A stretch of DNA of 64,000 nucleotides from Pseudomonadota bacterium (GTDB taxonomy: Bacteria; Verrucomicrobiota; Verrucomicrobiia; Limisphaerales; SXTU01): positions 1 to 64,000 of the forward strand of contig RFVF01000010.1 in the NCBI GenBank assembly GCA_009922615.1, written 5' to 3'. The notes below the pieces were generated by a model. The model was not told where the DNA came from. It saw only the letters and a list, made by a program, of their open reading frames with translations, and did no database searches. Of this stretch, positions 44,571 to 53,293 are shown one piece after another. The translations under genes were made by a program, and so were the position numbers. Each line of letters starts with the position of its first letter. The first letter of the stretch is position 1.

Positions 44571-45962
44571 GTGTTAATTGATTTTCTAACAGTGGTTGGC
44601 CTCGCGCTGGCGTTCGTCGTCGTGGAGATGACGACCACGTGGTTCGTCTCGCGGAAGCTGAACAACTTCAGCATCGTGGATGCTGTGTGGTCCGTCGGCT
44701 TTGCTCCCATCGCAGCCCTGTATCTTCTGAGCCGGAAACATCAGCCCGAACAGTGCGTGCTATTCGTTCTCATGGTGGCGTTCTGGAGCCTCCGCCTCGG
44801 AATCCACCTTGCCTTGCGCATCGCCAGGCACCACCCGCATGAAGACGTGCGCTATGCAAAGCTCCGAACCGACTGGGGCTCGGATGCCGACCGGAAGATG
44901 TTCTGGTTCTTCCAGCTGCAAGGCGGCCTCCAAGTCGTCCTTTCCCTCCCTTTCCTTTTCGCCTGCTCCCGTCCGACCGACCCGAAACTATCGCTTGGCT
45001 CCGATTGGTTTGCCCTCACTGGCTGTGCGCTCTGGCTCACCGGCCTCCTCGGCGAATCCCTCGCCGACCGCCAGCTCGCCCGCTTCCGCGCGGACCCGGC
45101 GAACAAGGGCAAGGTCTGCCAAACCGGTCTGTGGAACTACTCGCGGCACCCGAACTACTTCTTCGAGTGGCTGGTGTGGGTAGGCTACGCCGTGTTCGCG
45201 CTCGGCTCGCCGTGGGGCTGGCTGGGCCTCATCGCGCCCGCGCTGATGCTGCACTTCCTCCTCAACGTCACCGGCATCCCGATGACCGAGGAGCTGTCCC
45301 TCAAGTCCAAGGGCGACGCCTACCGCGCCTACCAACGCACCACCAGCGCCTTCGTGCCGTGGTTCAAGCGAACCACCAAATGTGCCTACAACCTTGGCGA
45401 AACACTTCGAAATGACCTTCTTCTCCGCGAAGCGGTTGCCCACCAACGGGAATGGAATTCCTATTCGAATGCTTTTAAACGCGCGTGGTCCGCATTCCTT
45501 GCCAAAAGCGCTCAAGAGCCGTGCTTGGTCGCTTGGGCCACCGAGGCGTTGTGTGACGGAAAGGAAACGCCCAGCTTGCGCATTTTGGCCGGAATGGATG
45601 CAATAAATGAGCCGCTGGATGTTCAGGAGCGTTTCAAGAAAGCTGTCCGTGAACTTGGGTGGGAGCCACCGTCCGACATGCGACTGGTCGGGTTGCTGTC
45701 GGCCTTGGAGGTCGTAACTCAGATTAAGAGCGGCGAAGTGGAACCAGAACGAGGCCTTCGGGAAATACTTACCATGTGGCAAAACAACGATTATCCGTCA
45801 GCCCTCGGAGGATTCGTTCAGGTAGAAGATGTCCTCTACTGGGACGAGACCGACCGACCCAAAAATTACGACTTAAAGAAAGCCGTGCTCGCCGAAGTTG
45901 AAGTGCTCCTGAGCGGAGTTGCGGCGATTGAAGATGAACTTTCAAATTTGGGCCATGATTGA
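44571..45962 (+). CDS. DUF1295 membrane protein fused to an extra C-terminal domain
   Basis: 463 aa, GTG start 44571. Res 1-268 are a complete DUF1295 protein (steroid 5-alpha-reductase-like): several membrane helices, [15 protein letters not shown] and the end [20 protein letters not shown]. The frame then continues for ~195 residues with a soluble domain ([24 protein letters not shown]... [21 protein letters not shown] ... [14 protein letters not shown]), which I do not recognise. The added part looks AT-richer than its neighbours. It overlaps the next gene by 8 nt. Confidence 0.85.
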   Translation: MLIDFLTVVGLALAFVVVEMTTTWFVSRKLNNFSIVDAVWSVGFAPIAALYLLSRKHQPEQCVLFVLMVAFWSLRLGIHLALRIARHHPHEDVRYAKLRTDWGSDADRKMFWFFQLQGGLQVVLSLPFLFACSRPTDPKLSLGSDWFALTGCALWLTGLLGESLADRQLARFRADPANKGKVCQTGLWNYSRHPNYFFEWLVWVGYAVFALGSPWGWLGLIAPALMLHFLLNVTGIPMTEELSLKSKGDAYRAYQRTTSAFVPWFKRTTKCAYNLGETLRNDLLLREAVAHQREWNSYSNAFKRAWSAFLAKSAQEPCLVAWATEALCDGKETPSLRILAGMDAINEPLDVQERFKKAVRELGWEPPSDMRLVGLLSALEVVTQIKSGEVEPERGLREILTMWQNNDYPSALGGFVQVEDVLYWDETDRPKNYDLKKAVLAEVEVLLSGVAAIEDELSNLGHD

Positions 45963-46986
45963 CCCCCTCCTCGAACGCAATCTTCTCCCCGACCCGCTGC
46001 TCCGCTTCGGCATCCGACGCCTGCTGGCGCAGCGGTTGCGCGAGGAGGACAAGGGCAGTGCCGATGCGCAGCGCACGCATTTGCAGGCGCTCATCGAGGA
46101 ACTGCGCCGTTCGCCCATCGCCATCGAGACAGCGGCGGCGAACGAGCAGCATTACGAGGTGCCCACGCGCTTCTACCAGCTCTGCCTCGGGCCGCGCCTG
46201 AAATACAGCGGCGCGCTTTGGCCCGCCGGCGTCACCACGCTCGCCGAGGCCGAGGAGCAGATGCTCACGCTCTACGCCGAGCGCGCCCAGCTCGCCGACG
46301 GCCAGGACATTCTCGAACTCGGCTGCGGCTGGGGTTCGCTCTCGCTGTGGATGGCGGAGAGGTTTCCCAAGTCCCGCATCACCGGCGTCTCGAACTCACG
46401 GACGCAGAAGGAGTTCATTGATGCCGAGGCGGGCCGGCGCGGCCTGAAAAACGTCCGCATCATCACCTGCGATATGAACCGCTTCGACATCGAGGCCGGT
46501 AGCTTCGACCGCGTGGTGTCCATCGAGATGTTCGAACACATGAAGAACTACCAGCGGCTGCTCGCGAACATTGCGCGCTGGCTGCGGCCGGGTGGACAGC
46601 TCTTCGTCCACATCTTCACGCACAAGGAATTTGCCTACCACTTCGTCGCGCGGGACGAGACGGACTGGATGGCCCGCTACTTCTTCACCGGCGGCATCAT
46701 GCCCAGCGACGACCTGCTGCTCTACTTTCAAGACGACCTCCGCTTCGTGAACCACTGGCGCGTCAACGGCCAGCACTACGAGAAGACCGCCAACGCCTGG
46801 CTCGCGAATATGGACGCGAACGAACCGGAGATTCGGAAGATCTTCGCCGCCACCTACGGCGTGGGGAACGAGACCAAATGGTGGGTTTACTGGCGGGTCT
46901 TCTACATGGCCTGCGCGGAGCTGTGGGGCTACCGCGAAGGCAACGAGTGGCTGGTCTCGCACTACTTATTTCGCAAGCCCGGGTGA
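45955..46986 (+). CDS. cyclopropane synthase-like SAM methyltransferase (2)
   Basis: 343 aa from ATG 45955. [20 protein letters not shown] replaces the CFA YDLGNxFY block, motif I is [15 protein letters not shown], followed by [13 protein letters not shown] and [12 protein letters not shown]. This shorter subgroup typically ends the desaturase-flavoprotein-DUF1365-CFA-DUF1295 operon. It probably methylates an acyl chain at the double bond or a related lipid. Confidence 0.9.
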   Translation: MIDPLLERNLLPDPLLRFGIRRLLAQRLREEDKGSADAQRTHLQALIEELRRSPIAIETAAANEQHYEVPTRFYQLCLGPRLKYSGALWPAGVTTLAEAEEQMLTLYAERAQLADGQDILELGCGWGSLSLWMAERFPKSRITGVSNSRTQKEFIDAEAGRRGLKNVRIITCDMNRFDIEAGSFDRVVSIEMFEHMKNYQRLLANIARWLRPGGQLFVHIFTHKEFAYHFVARDETDWMARYFFTGGIMPSDDLLLYFQDDLRFVNHWRVNGQHYEKTANAWLANMDANEPEIRKIFAATYGVGNETKWWVYWRVFYMACAELWGYREGNEWLVSHYLFRKPG

Positions 46987-47351
46987 GACTGCGCTTCAGG
47001 CGACGCCCGCTCGGATTGTTGCGTAATGTGCGTGCGCGATTTGAATTCAGATGGCGCCGATGCTTTAAAAGACCTGTGTGGGAGAGAGGCAGAACTCGCG
47101 GATAAAGGCACTGCGCCACAACGGCCCGCTCCGCTCGGGGGGAGATCAACCTCACGGACAGCTTGGGCTTGGGCGCTGGGGTGAGCTGCCGCTTCTAAGC
47201 AATTTCCGGCCCGTGGCTGAAAACCGGATCCAGCCGTGCCTTCGTGTGCCGGCTGCACTGCAAAGGGTTGCAGTGCCAATCCGCTCAATTGCCGCTGCCG
47301 GGATTTCCCTTCGACCTCGCGCAGTCTTGGGCTAGGTTGGCCGTGGCTTCG
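46987..47351. other. 365-bp intergenic stretch before pckG
   Basis: No gene or RNA recognised. It should contain the pckG promoter. A short near-palindrome GCACTGCAAAGGGTTGCAGTGC (47259-47280) stands out and could be an operator, but its function is unknown. Confidence 0.5.
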
Positions 47352-49148
47352 ATGACCGTCATTGCTCCACCCATGAACACCGCCTTCGCTGTGCCCGCGA
47401 TTTATCACAACGCGCACGTCACCCGTTGGGTGGCGGAAGTCGCGCAGCTCTGCCGGCCTGACCGCATCCAATGGTGCGACGGTTCAGCGGCGGAGAAGGA
47501 AGCACTCACTGCCGAGGCCGTCTCGCTCGGCATCCTCATCCCGCTGAACCAGCAGAAACGGCCCGGTTGCTATTACCATCGCTCGAATCCCAACGACGTG
47601 GCGCGCGTTGAGCAATGCACGTTCATCTGCACGCCCACGCCGGACGAAGCCGGCCCGACGAATAACTGGGCTGATCCCGCCGAGATGTCGACGAAGCTCA
47701 ATGCGTTGCTCGCCGGCGCGATGCAGGGTCGCACGCTGTATGTCGTGCCATTCCTCATGGGGCCGCCTGGCTCGCCACTGGCGCGCGTCGGTGTGGAGTT
47801 GACCGATTCGATCTATGTGGTCCTGAGCATGGGCATCATGACGCGCATGGGCTGCGTGGCCTTGGAGCAGCTCGGCGACAGCGAGCGCTTCACGCGCGGC
47901 ATCCACTCCATGCTGGATGTGAATCCTGAGCGGCGTTACATCGCGCACTTCCCCAACGAGAACCTGCTCATCTCCGTTGGCTCCAACTACGGCGGCAATG
48001 TCCTGCTTGGAAAAAAGTGCATGGCGTTGCGGTTGGCCTCGCACTGGGGGCGCGACGAGGGCTGGCTCGCCGAGCACATGCTGATCCTCGGCGTGGAATC
48101 GCCCACGGGCGACAAGACGTTCATCGCCGGCGCGTTTCCCAGCGCGTGCGGCAAGACGAACTTCGCGATGCTAAATCCGCCCGCGCGCTTCGCCGGCTGG
48201 AAGGTCTGGACTGTCGGCGACGACATCGCGTGGATGAAGCCCGGCGCGGACGGGCGCCTGTATGCGATCAACCCCGAAACCGGCTACTTCGGCGTCGTGC
48301 CGGGCACGAACTACAAGTCGAACCCCAACGCGATGGAGTGCATGCGGAAGGACACCATCTTCACCAACGTCGCGTTGACGCCCGATGGCGACGTGTGGTG
48401 GGAAGGCAAGGATGAGCCGCCACCTGCCGAATGCCTCGACTGGCGTGGTCAGCGCTGGACGCCGGACTCGAAGGAGAAGGCCGCGCACCCCAACAGCCGC
48501 TTTTGCGCGCCGATGACGAACAACCCGATGCTTGCGCCCGAGGTGAACGACCCCGCTGGCGTGCCCATCAGCGCGATCATCTTCGGCGGCCGGCGCACGA
48601 ACACGATGCCGCTCGTGTATCAGGCCTTCAACTGGGTCCACGGCGTTTATGTCGGTGCGACCATTGGCTCCGAGACCACCGCCGCTGCCGTCGGTGCAGT
48701 CGGCCAAGTGCGCCGTGACCCAATGGCGATGCTGCCCTTCTGCGGCTACAACATGGGTGACTACTTCCGCCACTGGTTGCAAATGCGACGCGTCATCAAG
48801 TCGCCCCCGCGCATCTTCCACGTGAACTGGTTTCGCAAGGACGCCGCCGGCAAGTTCCTCTGGCCCGGCTACAGCGAGAACATGCGCGTGCTCAAGTGGA
48901 TCGTGGACCGCTGCCGGGGCGAGGCGAACGCGAACGAGGCGCTGCTCGGCTGGGTGCCCAGCGCGCAGGACTTCGACCTCGACGGACTGGATGGCTTCAA
49001 CGCAGAACGTCTCGAACAGGCGCAAAGCACTGACGTCGAGGAATGGCGGCGCGAAGTGCTCCAGCAGGACGAGTTGTTCATCAAGCTCTACTCGCACCTG
49101 CCGAAGGAGATTATCTTTCAGCGGGAGCTTTTGATTGCGCGGTTGTGA
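47352..49148 (+). CDS. pckG: phosphoenolpyruvate carboxykinase, GTP-dependent
   Basis: 598 aa from ATG 47352 (47373 is an alternative), the length of GTP-type enzymes. Kinase motif [13 protein letters not shown] holds the P-loop, GDDIAWMK the metal Asp, and [16 protein letters not shown] the nucleotide-specificity region. [18 protein letters not shown] binds the substrate. It converts oxaloacetate and GTP to PEP, CO2 and GDP, in gluconeogenesis. Confidence 0.97.
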   Translation: MTVIAPPMNTAFAVPAIYHNAHVTRWVAEVAQLCRPDRIQWCDGSAAEKEALTAEAVSLGILIPLNQQKRPGCYYHRSNPNDVARVEQCTFICTPTPDEAGPTNNWADPAEMSTKLNALLAGAMQGRTLYVVPFLMGPPGSPLARVGVELTDSIYVVLSMGIMTRMGCVALEQLGDSERFTRGIHSMLDVNPERRYIAHFPNENLLISVGSNYGGNVLLGKKCMALRLASHWGRDEGWLAEHMLILGVESPTGDKTFIAGAFPSACGKTNFAMLNPPARFAGWKVWTVGDDIAWMKPGADGRLYAINPETGYFGVVPGTNYKSNPNAMECMRKDTIFTNVALTPDGDVWWEGKDEPPPAECLDWRGQRWTPDSKEKAAHPNSRFCAPMTNNPMLAPEVNDPAGVPISAIIFGGRRTNTMPLVYQAFNWVHGVYVGATIGSETTAAAVGAVGQVRRDPMAMLPFCGYNMGDYFRHWLQMRRVIKSPPRIFHVNWFRKDAAGKFLWPGYSENMRVLKWIVDRCRGEANANEALLGWVPSAQDFDLDGLDGFNAERLEQAQSTDVEEWRREVLQQDELFIKLYSHLPKEIIFQRELLIARL

Positions 49149-49244
49149 GTGGGCTTGGGTTGAAATGTGATTAGTGCTTAGTTTCTCCACGGATGTGCCT
49201 GGGTCCGCGCCACTGTCGCCGACTAATCACTAACCACTGTTTCC

Positions 49245-49604
49245 GTGATGTCCCGTTCCCAACCGCTCTGTCCCGCCGCCGATCTCCCGCCCGGCACGAC
49301 GCGCAAGTTCATCTTCACCTACGAGGGCATTCGGCGCGAGGGTTTCGCGGCGAACGTGCGCGGGCACTTGGTCGCCTATGAGAACGCCTGTCGGCACATT
49401 CCCATCCCGCTGGATGACGACGGAGACTTTTTCACCACCGACGGCGAGTTCTTCATCTGCCGCACCCATGGCGCGATTTACGAGCCGTTGAACGGGCGTT
49501 GCATTCACGGTCCGTGCGGCGGTCTCAGCCTCAAGCCCCTGCGCGTCGTGGATGTGCAAGGCGAGCTGTGGGTGGTGCTGCCCGATGAGCCGCCGGCAGA
49601 GTGA
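49245..49604 (+). CDS. small Rieske [2Fe-2S] protein
   Basis: 119 aa consisting only of a Rieske domain: ACRHIPIPLD (C-x-H) and FICRTHGAIYEPLNGRCIHGPC (C-x2-H). No signal peptide, so a soluble ferredoxin-type electron carrier or an assimilatory reductase subunit such as NirD. It could in principle serve the Rieske oxygenase at 25712, but nothing in context links them. Confidence 0.9.
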   Translation: MMSRSQPLCPAADLPPGTTRKFIFTYEGIRREGFAANVRGHLVAYENACRHIPIPLDDDGDFFTTDGEFFICRTHGAIYEPLNGRCIHGPCGGLSLKPLRVVDVQGELWVVLPDEPPAE

Positions 49605-49616
49605 GGTGGCGGTTCG

Positions 49617-50051
49617 TCACGTCAGCAGCGTCACGCACGGTGAGTTGTCCGGCGTGAGCGGATTGGTGGTGAAGTCCGCTGAGATCAGTCGCCCGCGCCA
49701 GTCGGTGATGAGCGCGCGGACCACACCCAAGTCCAGCCGCTCGTGCGTGGCGGGATAGGGACGGAAGTTTTCCTCCGCGAGCTTCAGCAACGCGGCGGCA
49801 GGGCGGAGGCGTGGGTATTTCAGGCAGTCCTTTTGCAGATGAACGAACGCGCCGGCAAGCTGGATGAGACCCTTGTAGAAGTTGCCGTTCGGTCCGTGGC
49901 GGTCGGCGAGCCAGAGTTCCTCCAGCACGTCGTGGGCTTCGTAGAACTGACCGCGATTGAAGCACGCGAACCAGCCGAGGTAGTGCGCGTCGAGGTCGCG
50001 GCCCTGAAGGTCGGCGATGAGCGCGGCGATTTTGGGAGACTTGTGGGACAT
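49617..50051 (-). CDS. DUF309 protein
   Basis: 144 aa from ATG 50051. The DUF309 signature is FNRGQFYEAHDVLEELWLAD...NFYKGLIQLAGAFVHLQK. Helical protein of unknown function. Last gene behind thrC-moaD-NIL on the minus strand, 61 nt from the NIL gene, so possibly in the same transcript. Confidence 0.9.
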   Translation of the reverse strand: MSHKSPKIAALIADLQGRDLDAHYLGWFACFNRGQFYEAHDVLEELWLADRHGPNGNFYKGLIQLAGAFVHLQKDCLKYPRLRPAAALLKLAEENFRPYPATHERLDLGVVRALITDWRGRLISADFTTNPLTPDNSPCVTLLT

Positions 50052-50112
50052 GAGGAGCGCCGAGCATCGCTCGGCATGAGCCGTGATCAGCCGAGCAATG
50101 CTCGGCGCTCCG

Positions 50113-50415
50113 CTAACTTTCCAGCACGCTGATCTCCACCGGCTCGACCTCGATGCCGAGGCTTTCGAGCCACTTGATGGCCGCACGAATTTCCGAGCGC
50201 GCGCCGTCGAGTTCGAGGCAGACGATGCCGATGTCCTTGCCCACGCTGACCTGTCGCAGGTTGAAGACGACCTTGAACTTCTGCCCCAGCTCCCAAATCA
50301 CCGGGCGCGTGATGAGCGGCGCGGGGAAGGTGAGCCACAGCCGCGACTTGGATTGGCGCGGATCGGGCGGAAGCTTCGGCTCGGCTTTGGCGGCGGTCTT
50401 CTTCCTGGCAGGCAT
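50113..50415 (-). CDS. NIL domain protein
   Basis: 100 aa from ATG 50415. After a Lys-rich N-terminus (MPARKKTAAKAEPK) the whole rest is one NIL domain: SRLWLTFPAPLITRPVIWEL...FNLRQVSVGKDIGIVCLELDG. NIL domains occur at the C-terminus of the methionine importer MetN, where they sense methionine, and in ferredoxin-fused proteins linked to homocysteine synthesis in methanogens. No ferredoxin cysteines here. It lies 16 nt behind the MoaD-like gene. Confidence 0.88.
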   Translation of the reverse strand: MPARKKTAAKAEPKLPPDPRQSKSRLWLTFPAPLITRPVIWELGQKFKVVFNLRQVSVGKDIGIVCLELDGARSEIRAAIKWLESLGIEVEPVEISVLES

Positions 50416-50431
50416 GCGTCGGTCCTTGAGG

Positions 50432-50707
50432 CTAGCCCCCCGCAATCGCCGGGATGATGCTGATTTCGTCGCCGTCTTTGAGGGGCGTGGCCTGGTTTTC
50501 GAGGAAGCGGATGTCCTCCTCGTTCACATATACGTTCACGAAGCGGCGGACTTCGCCTTTGTCGTCGAGCAGGCGGTCCTTGATGCCGGGGAACTTGATC
50601 TGCATTTCAGCGATGGCTGCGCCGACGTTGGCGGCGGTGACGGTGACGACTTCCTCGCCGCCGGTGAGCTGGCGGAGCGGGGTGGGGATGCGAACTTTGG
50701 TGGGCAT
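50432..50707 (-). CDS. MoaD/ThiS-family sulfur carrier protein
   Basis: 91 aa ubiquitin-like protein with the obligatory Gly-Gly C-terminus (IIPAIAGG). The beta-grasp core reads VRIPTPLRQLTGGEEVVTV and FVNVYVNEEDIRFLENQATP, ending DGDEISIIP. Adenylation and thiocarboxylation of the terminal Gly would make it a sulfide donor like CysO, ThiS or HcyS. No moaE or other molybdopterin gene is nearby; it lies 20 nt after the threonine synthase-like gene under a SAM riboswitch. Confidence 0.92.
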   Translation of the reverse strand: MPTKVRIPTPLRQLTGGEEVVTVTAANVGAAIAEMQIKFPGIKDRLLDDKGEVRRFVNVYVNEEDIRFLENQATPLKDGDEISIIPAIAGG

Positions 50708-50727
50708 GATCTGGATGATTAAATGGT

Positions 50728-51990
50728 TTATGCGGTGACGGCGACCTTTTCCTCGTCCTTCAGCATCGCCTCGAACTCGCGCAGGCTGGGGCGAATCTCG
50801 CGGGTCTGGCCGACGTGGCCGGTCATCGCTTCGAGCGTCTTGAGGCCATTGCCGGTGATGCAGAGGACGGCGGAGTCGGTCGCGGGAATCTTGCCGGAGG
50901 CGATGAGCTTCTTCGCCACGCCCACGGTCACGCCTCCGGCGGTCTCGGCGAAGATGCCTTCGCACTCGGCCAGCAGGCGGATGCCTTCGCGCACCTCGTC
51001 GTCGGTCACGTCCTCGGCGTGGCCGGCGGTTTCCTTCATCACCTTGAGCGCGTAGAAGCCGTCGGCGGGCGTGCCGATGGCGAGGCTCTTGGCGATGGTG
51101 TTCGGCTTCACGGGTTTGAAGAAATCGAGCCCCGCCTTCTCCGCGGCGCTGATGGGATTACAGCCCGTAGCTTGCGCGCCGTGGATGTGCCATTTGCCCT
51201 CGGACACAAGGCCGAGCTTCGCGAACTCCTGGTAACTCTTGTGAATCTTCGTCAGCAACGAACCGCTGGCCATCGGCACCACGGTGTGTTGCGGCGTGCG
51301 CCAGCCGAGCTGCTCGCAAATCTCGAAGCCCATGCTCTTGCTACCCTCGGCGTAGTAGGGCCGCATGTTCACGTTCACGAAGGCCCAGCCAAACTTGCCG
51401 GCGATTTCCGCGCAGAGGCGGTTCACCTCGTCGTAGTGACCCTTGATGCCGATGACGTTCGCGCCATAGACGAGGGAGTTGACGACCTTGCCCAGCTCGA
51501 GGTCCGACGGGATGAAGACGTAGGACTTGAGGCCGGCGGACGCGGCGTTCGCGGCGACGGAGTTGGCGAGGTTGCCAGTGGAAGCGCAGGCGACGGTCTT
51601 GAAGCCGAGTTCCTGCGAGCGGCTGAGCGCGACGCTCACGACGCGGTCTTTGAAGGAAAGCGTCGGATAATTAACCGCGTCGTTCTTCACCCACAGCTCG
51701 CGGATGCCGAGGCGTTTGGCGAGCCGATCCGCCTTCACCAGCGGCGTGTAGCCGACTTGCGTTCCCACCGTCGGCTGGCCCGCGATGGGCAGCAGCTCGC
51801 GGTAGCGCCACATGGTGCGCGGGCGCGCTTCGATGGCGGCGCGGGTGAGCGACTGCCGGATGCGGTCGTAGTCGTAAGCGACTTCGAGCGGGCCGAAGTC
51901 GAACTCGCAGACGTGTGTGGCGCTGAGGGGATACTCCTTGCCGCACTCGCGGCACTTGAGCGCCTTCATGAAACCTTCGTGCTTGTCCAT
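50728..51990 (-). CDS. thrC: threonine synthase-like PLP enzyme under SAM riboswitch control
   Basis: 420 aa from ATG 51990 (51969 is an alternative). N-terminal zinc-ribbon-like CRECGKEYPLSATHVCEF, PLP lysine in YPTLSFKDRVVSVAL, phosphate loop CASTGNLANSVAANAA, and ETAGGVTVGVAKKL near the end. It belongs to the threonine synthase group (O-phosphohomoserine to threonine), in the subgroup that I recall being followed by MoaD-like genes in actinobacteria too. The SAM-I riboswitch and sulfur-carrier neighbour argue for use of O-phosphohomoserine in homocysteine synthesis. Assignment as plain ThrC is the conservative alternative. Confidence 0.88.
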   Translation of the reverse strand: MDKHEGFMKALKCRECGKEYPLSATHVCEFDFGPLEVAYDYDRIRQSLTRAAIEARPRTMWRYRELLPIAGQPTVGTQVGYTPLVKADRLAKRLGIRELWVKNDAVNYPTLSFKDRVVSVALSRSQELGFKTVACASTGNLANSVAANAASAGLKSYVFIPSDLELGKVVNSLVYGANVIGIKGHYDEVNRLCAEIAGKFGWAFVNVNMRPYYAEGSKSMGFEICEQLGWRTPQHTVVPMASGSLLTKIHKSYQEFAKLGLVSEGKWHIHGAQATGCNPISAAEKAGLDFFKPVKPNTIAKSLAIGTPADGFYALKVMKETAGHAEDVTDDEVREGIRLLAECEGIFAETAGGVTVGVAKKLIASGKIPATDSAVLCITGNGLKTLEAMTGHVGQTREIRPSLREFEAMLKDEEKVAVTA

Positions 51991-52021
51991 AGCTGTTTGC
52001 CGAATCGCGTTCCGTTTTGGG

Positions 52022-52059
52022 GCAAACAAAAGCCCCGTCTCATCTGGATGAGAAGGGGC
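52022..52059 (-). terminator. riboswitch-controlled intrinsic terminator
   Basis: On the minus strand GCCCCTTCTCAT (from 52059) pairs with ATGAGACGGGGC over a 4-nt loop (CCAG), followed by TTTTGTTTG. The 5' arm CTTCTCATC is perfectly complementary to the aptamer 3' end GATGAGAAG, giving the alternative antiterminator. Confidence 0.93.
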
Positions 52060-52078
52060 CGGACAGTCGAGCGCTCTT

Positions 52079-52196
52079 CTCATCTTTCCCCCGGCCTCGC
52101 GGTCGGAGCTGGACTTGGCACCTGGTCGTTGCGGAACGCGCCGCAACCGGTTGCCGTGACGTCATCGGGCCAGTCCCTCAGTCACTCTGGATGAGT
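52079..52196 (-). promoter_or_regulatory. SAM-I (S-box) riboswitch
   Basis: The minus-strand leader of the thrC-like gene carries the S-box consensus in order: CTCATCCAGAGTGACTGAGG with P1 5' strand, GGACTGGCCCGATGAC, CACGGCAACC, a variable hairpin (GTTGCGG...CCGCAAC region), GGTGCCAAGTCCAGC and GAAAGATGAG closing P1. P1 pairs CTCATC (52195-52190) with GATGAG (52084-52079). With SAM bound, the downstream terminator forms and the operon is off. Confidence 0.95.
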
Positions 52197-52362
52197 GTCC
52201 GCCTCGCGGCGAACGGGGCGGAAAGTGGCAGTTCTGCGGCGCGTGTGTCAATGGGTTTTTCCTCGCCAGTCAGCGACGCGCGTTACTCCGCCGGCGGGTG
52301 GCCGACCCTTTTCCGCTTCCCGCTGCGCGCGGGGCTGCCTACGCTCCGGCGGATTGCGGATT

Positions 52363-53289
52363 ATGAACACGATTCTCCTCGGCAAAAGCTCCCTGCGCAC
52401 CAGCCGTCTGGCTTACGGTTGCTGGCGCATCGCGGACACGGAAGAGCAGGGCCGCACCGTCGGCCGTGCAGCCATTCTCGCGGCGCTCGAAGCGGGTTAC
52501 ACGCTCTTCGACCACGCGGACATATACTGTGGCGGCCGCGCGGAAAAGGCCTTTGGCGACGTGCTGCGCGAAGTCAGCGGGATGCGTCAGCGCGTGTTCA
52601 TTGCCACGAAATGCGGCATCCGCCTCGCGGGCGAGCCGCTGCCGGAAGCGCCGGTGCGCTACGATTTCTCGGCGGCGCACATCGTGTGGAGCTGTGAGCA
52701 GTCGCTGCGGCGGCTCGGCATCGAGACGATTGACCTGTATCAGTTGCACCGGCCCGACTGGCTGATGAACCCGGACGAGGTGGCCGTCGCCTTCAACCAA
52801 CTGCGGCAGCAGGGCAAGGTGCGCGAGTTCGGCGTGAGTAATTTCCGTCCCTCGCAAGTCACTGCGTTGCAACGCGCGCTGGCTTTCCCGCTGCTCGTAA
52901 ATCAGGTGGAGATCAGCCTGGCGAACCTCAGCACCTTCACCGACGGCACGCTTGATCAATGCCTCGCCGAGCGCATGACCCCGCTGGCGTGGAGTCCGCT
53001 CGCGGGCGGTTTGTTGGCCGACGGCGCGCGGCGACTCCTGCCGTCCCAAGAAAGCTATCGCGTGGAACGCATCATCGTGGAATTGGACGCGCTGGCCCGT
53101 GTGCGCGGCAGCACCCGCGGCACGGTCGCAATGGCGTGGTTGCTGAAACATCCGGCCGGCATCGTGCCTATCGTCGGCTCGACCAAACCGGAGAAGATTC
53201 GCGAGGGAGCCAATGCGCCACGAGTCGAGCTAACGCGTGAGGAGTGGTATCGCCTGCTGGAAGCGGCGCGCGGCGAGCGGCTGCCGTGA
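52363..53289 (+). CDS. aldo/keto reductase
   Basis: 308 aa from ATG 52363. The catalytic tetrad is visible: Asp and Tyr in FDHADIYCGGRAEK, Lys in IATKCGI, His in YQLHRPDW; NADPH-binding VGSTKPEKIREG lies near the end. It resembles the YdhF subgroup. It reduces a carbonyl compound; substrate unknown. Divergent from the thrC operon, whose riboswitch lies 166 nt upstream. Confidence 0.93.
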   Translation: MNTILLGKSSLRTSRLAYGCWRIADTEEQGRTVGRAAILAALEAGYTLFDHADIYCGGRAEKAFGDVLREVSGMRQRVFIATKCGIRLAGEPLPEAPVRYDFSAAHIVWSCEQSLRRLGIETIDLYQLHRPDWLMNPDEVAVAFNQLRQQGKVREFGVSNFRPSQVTALQRALAFPLLVNQVEISLANLSTFTDGTLDQCLAERMTPLAWSPLAGGLLADGARRLLPSQESYRVERIIVELDALARVRGSTRGTVAMAWLLKHPAGIVPIVGSTKPEKIREGANAPRVELTREEWYRLLEAARGERLP

Positions 53290-53293
53290 CGCG

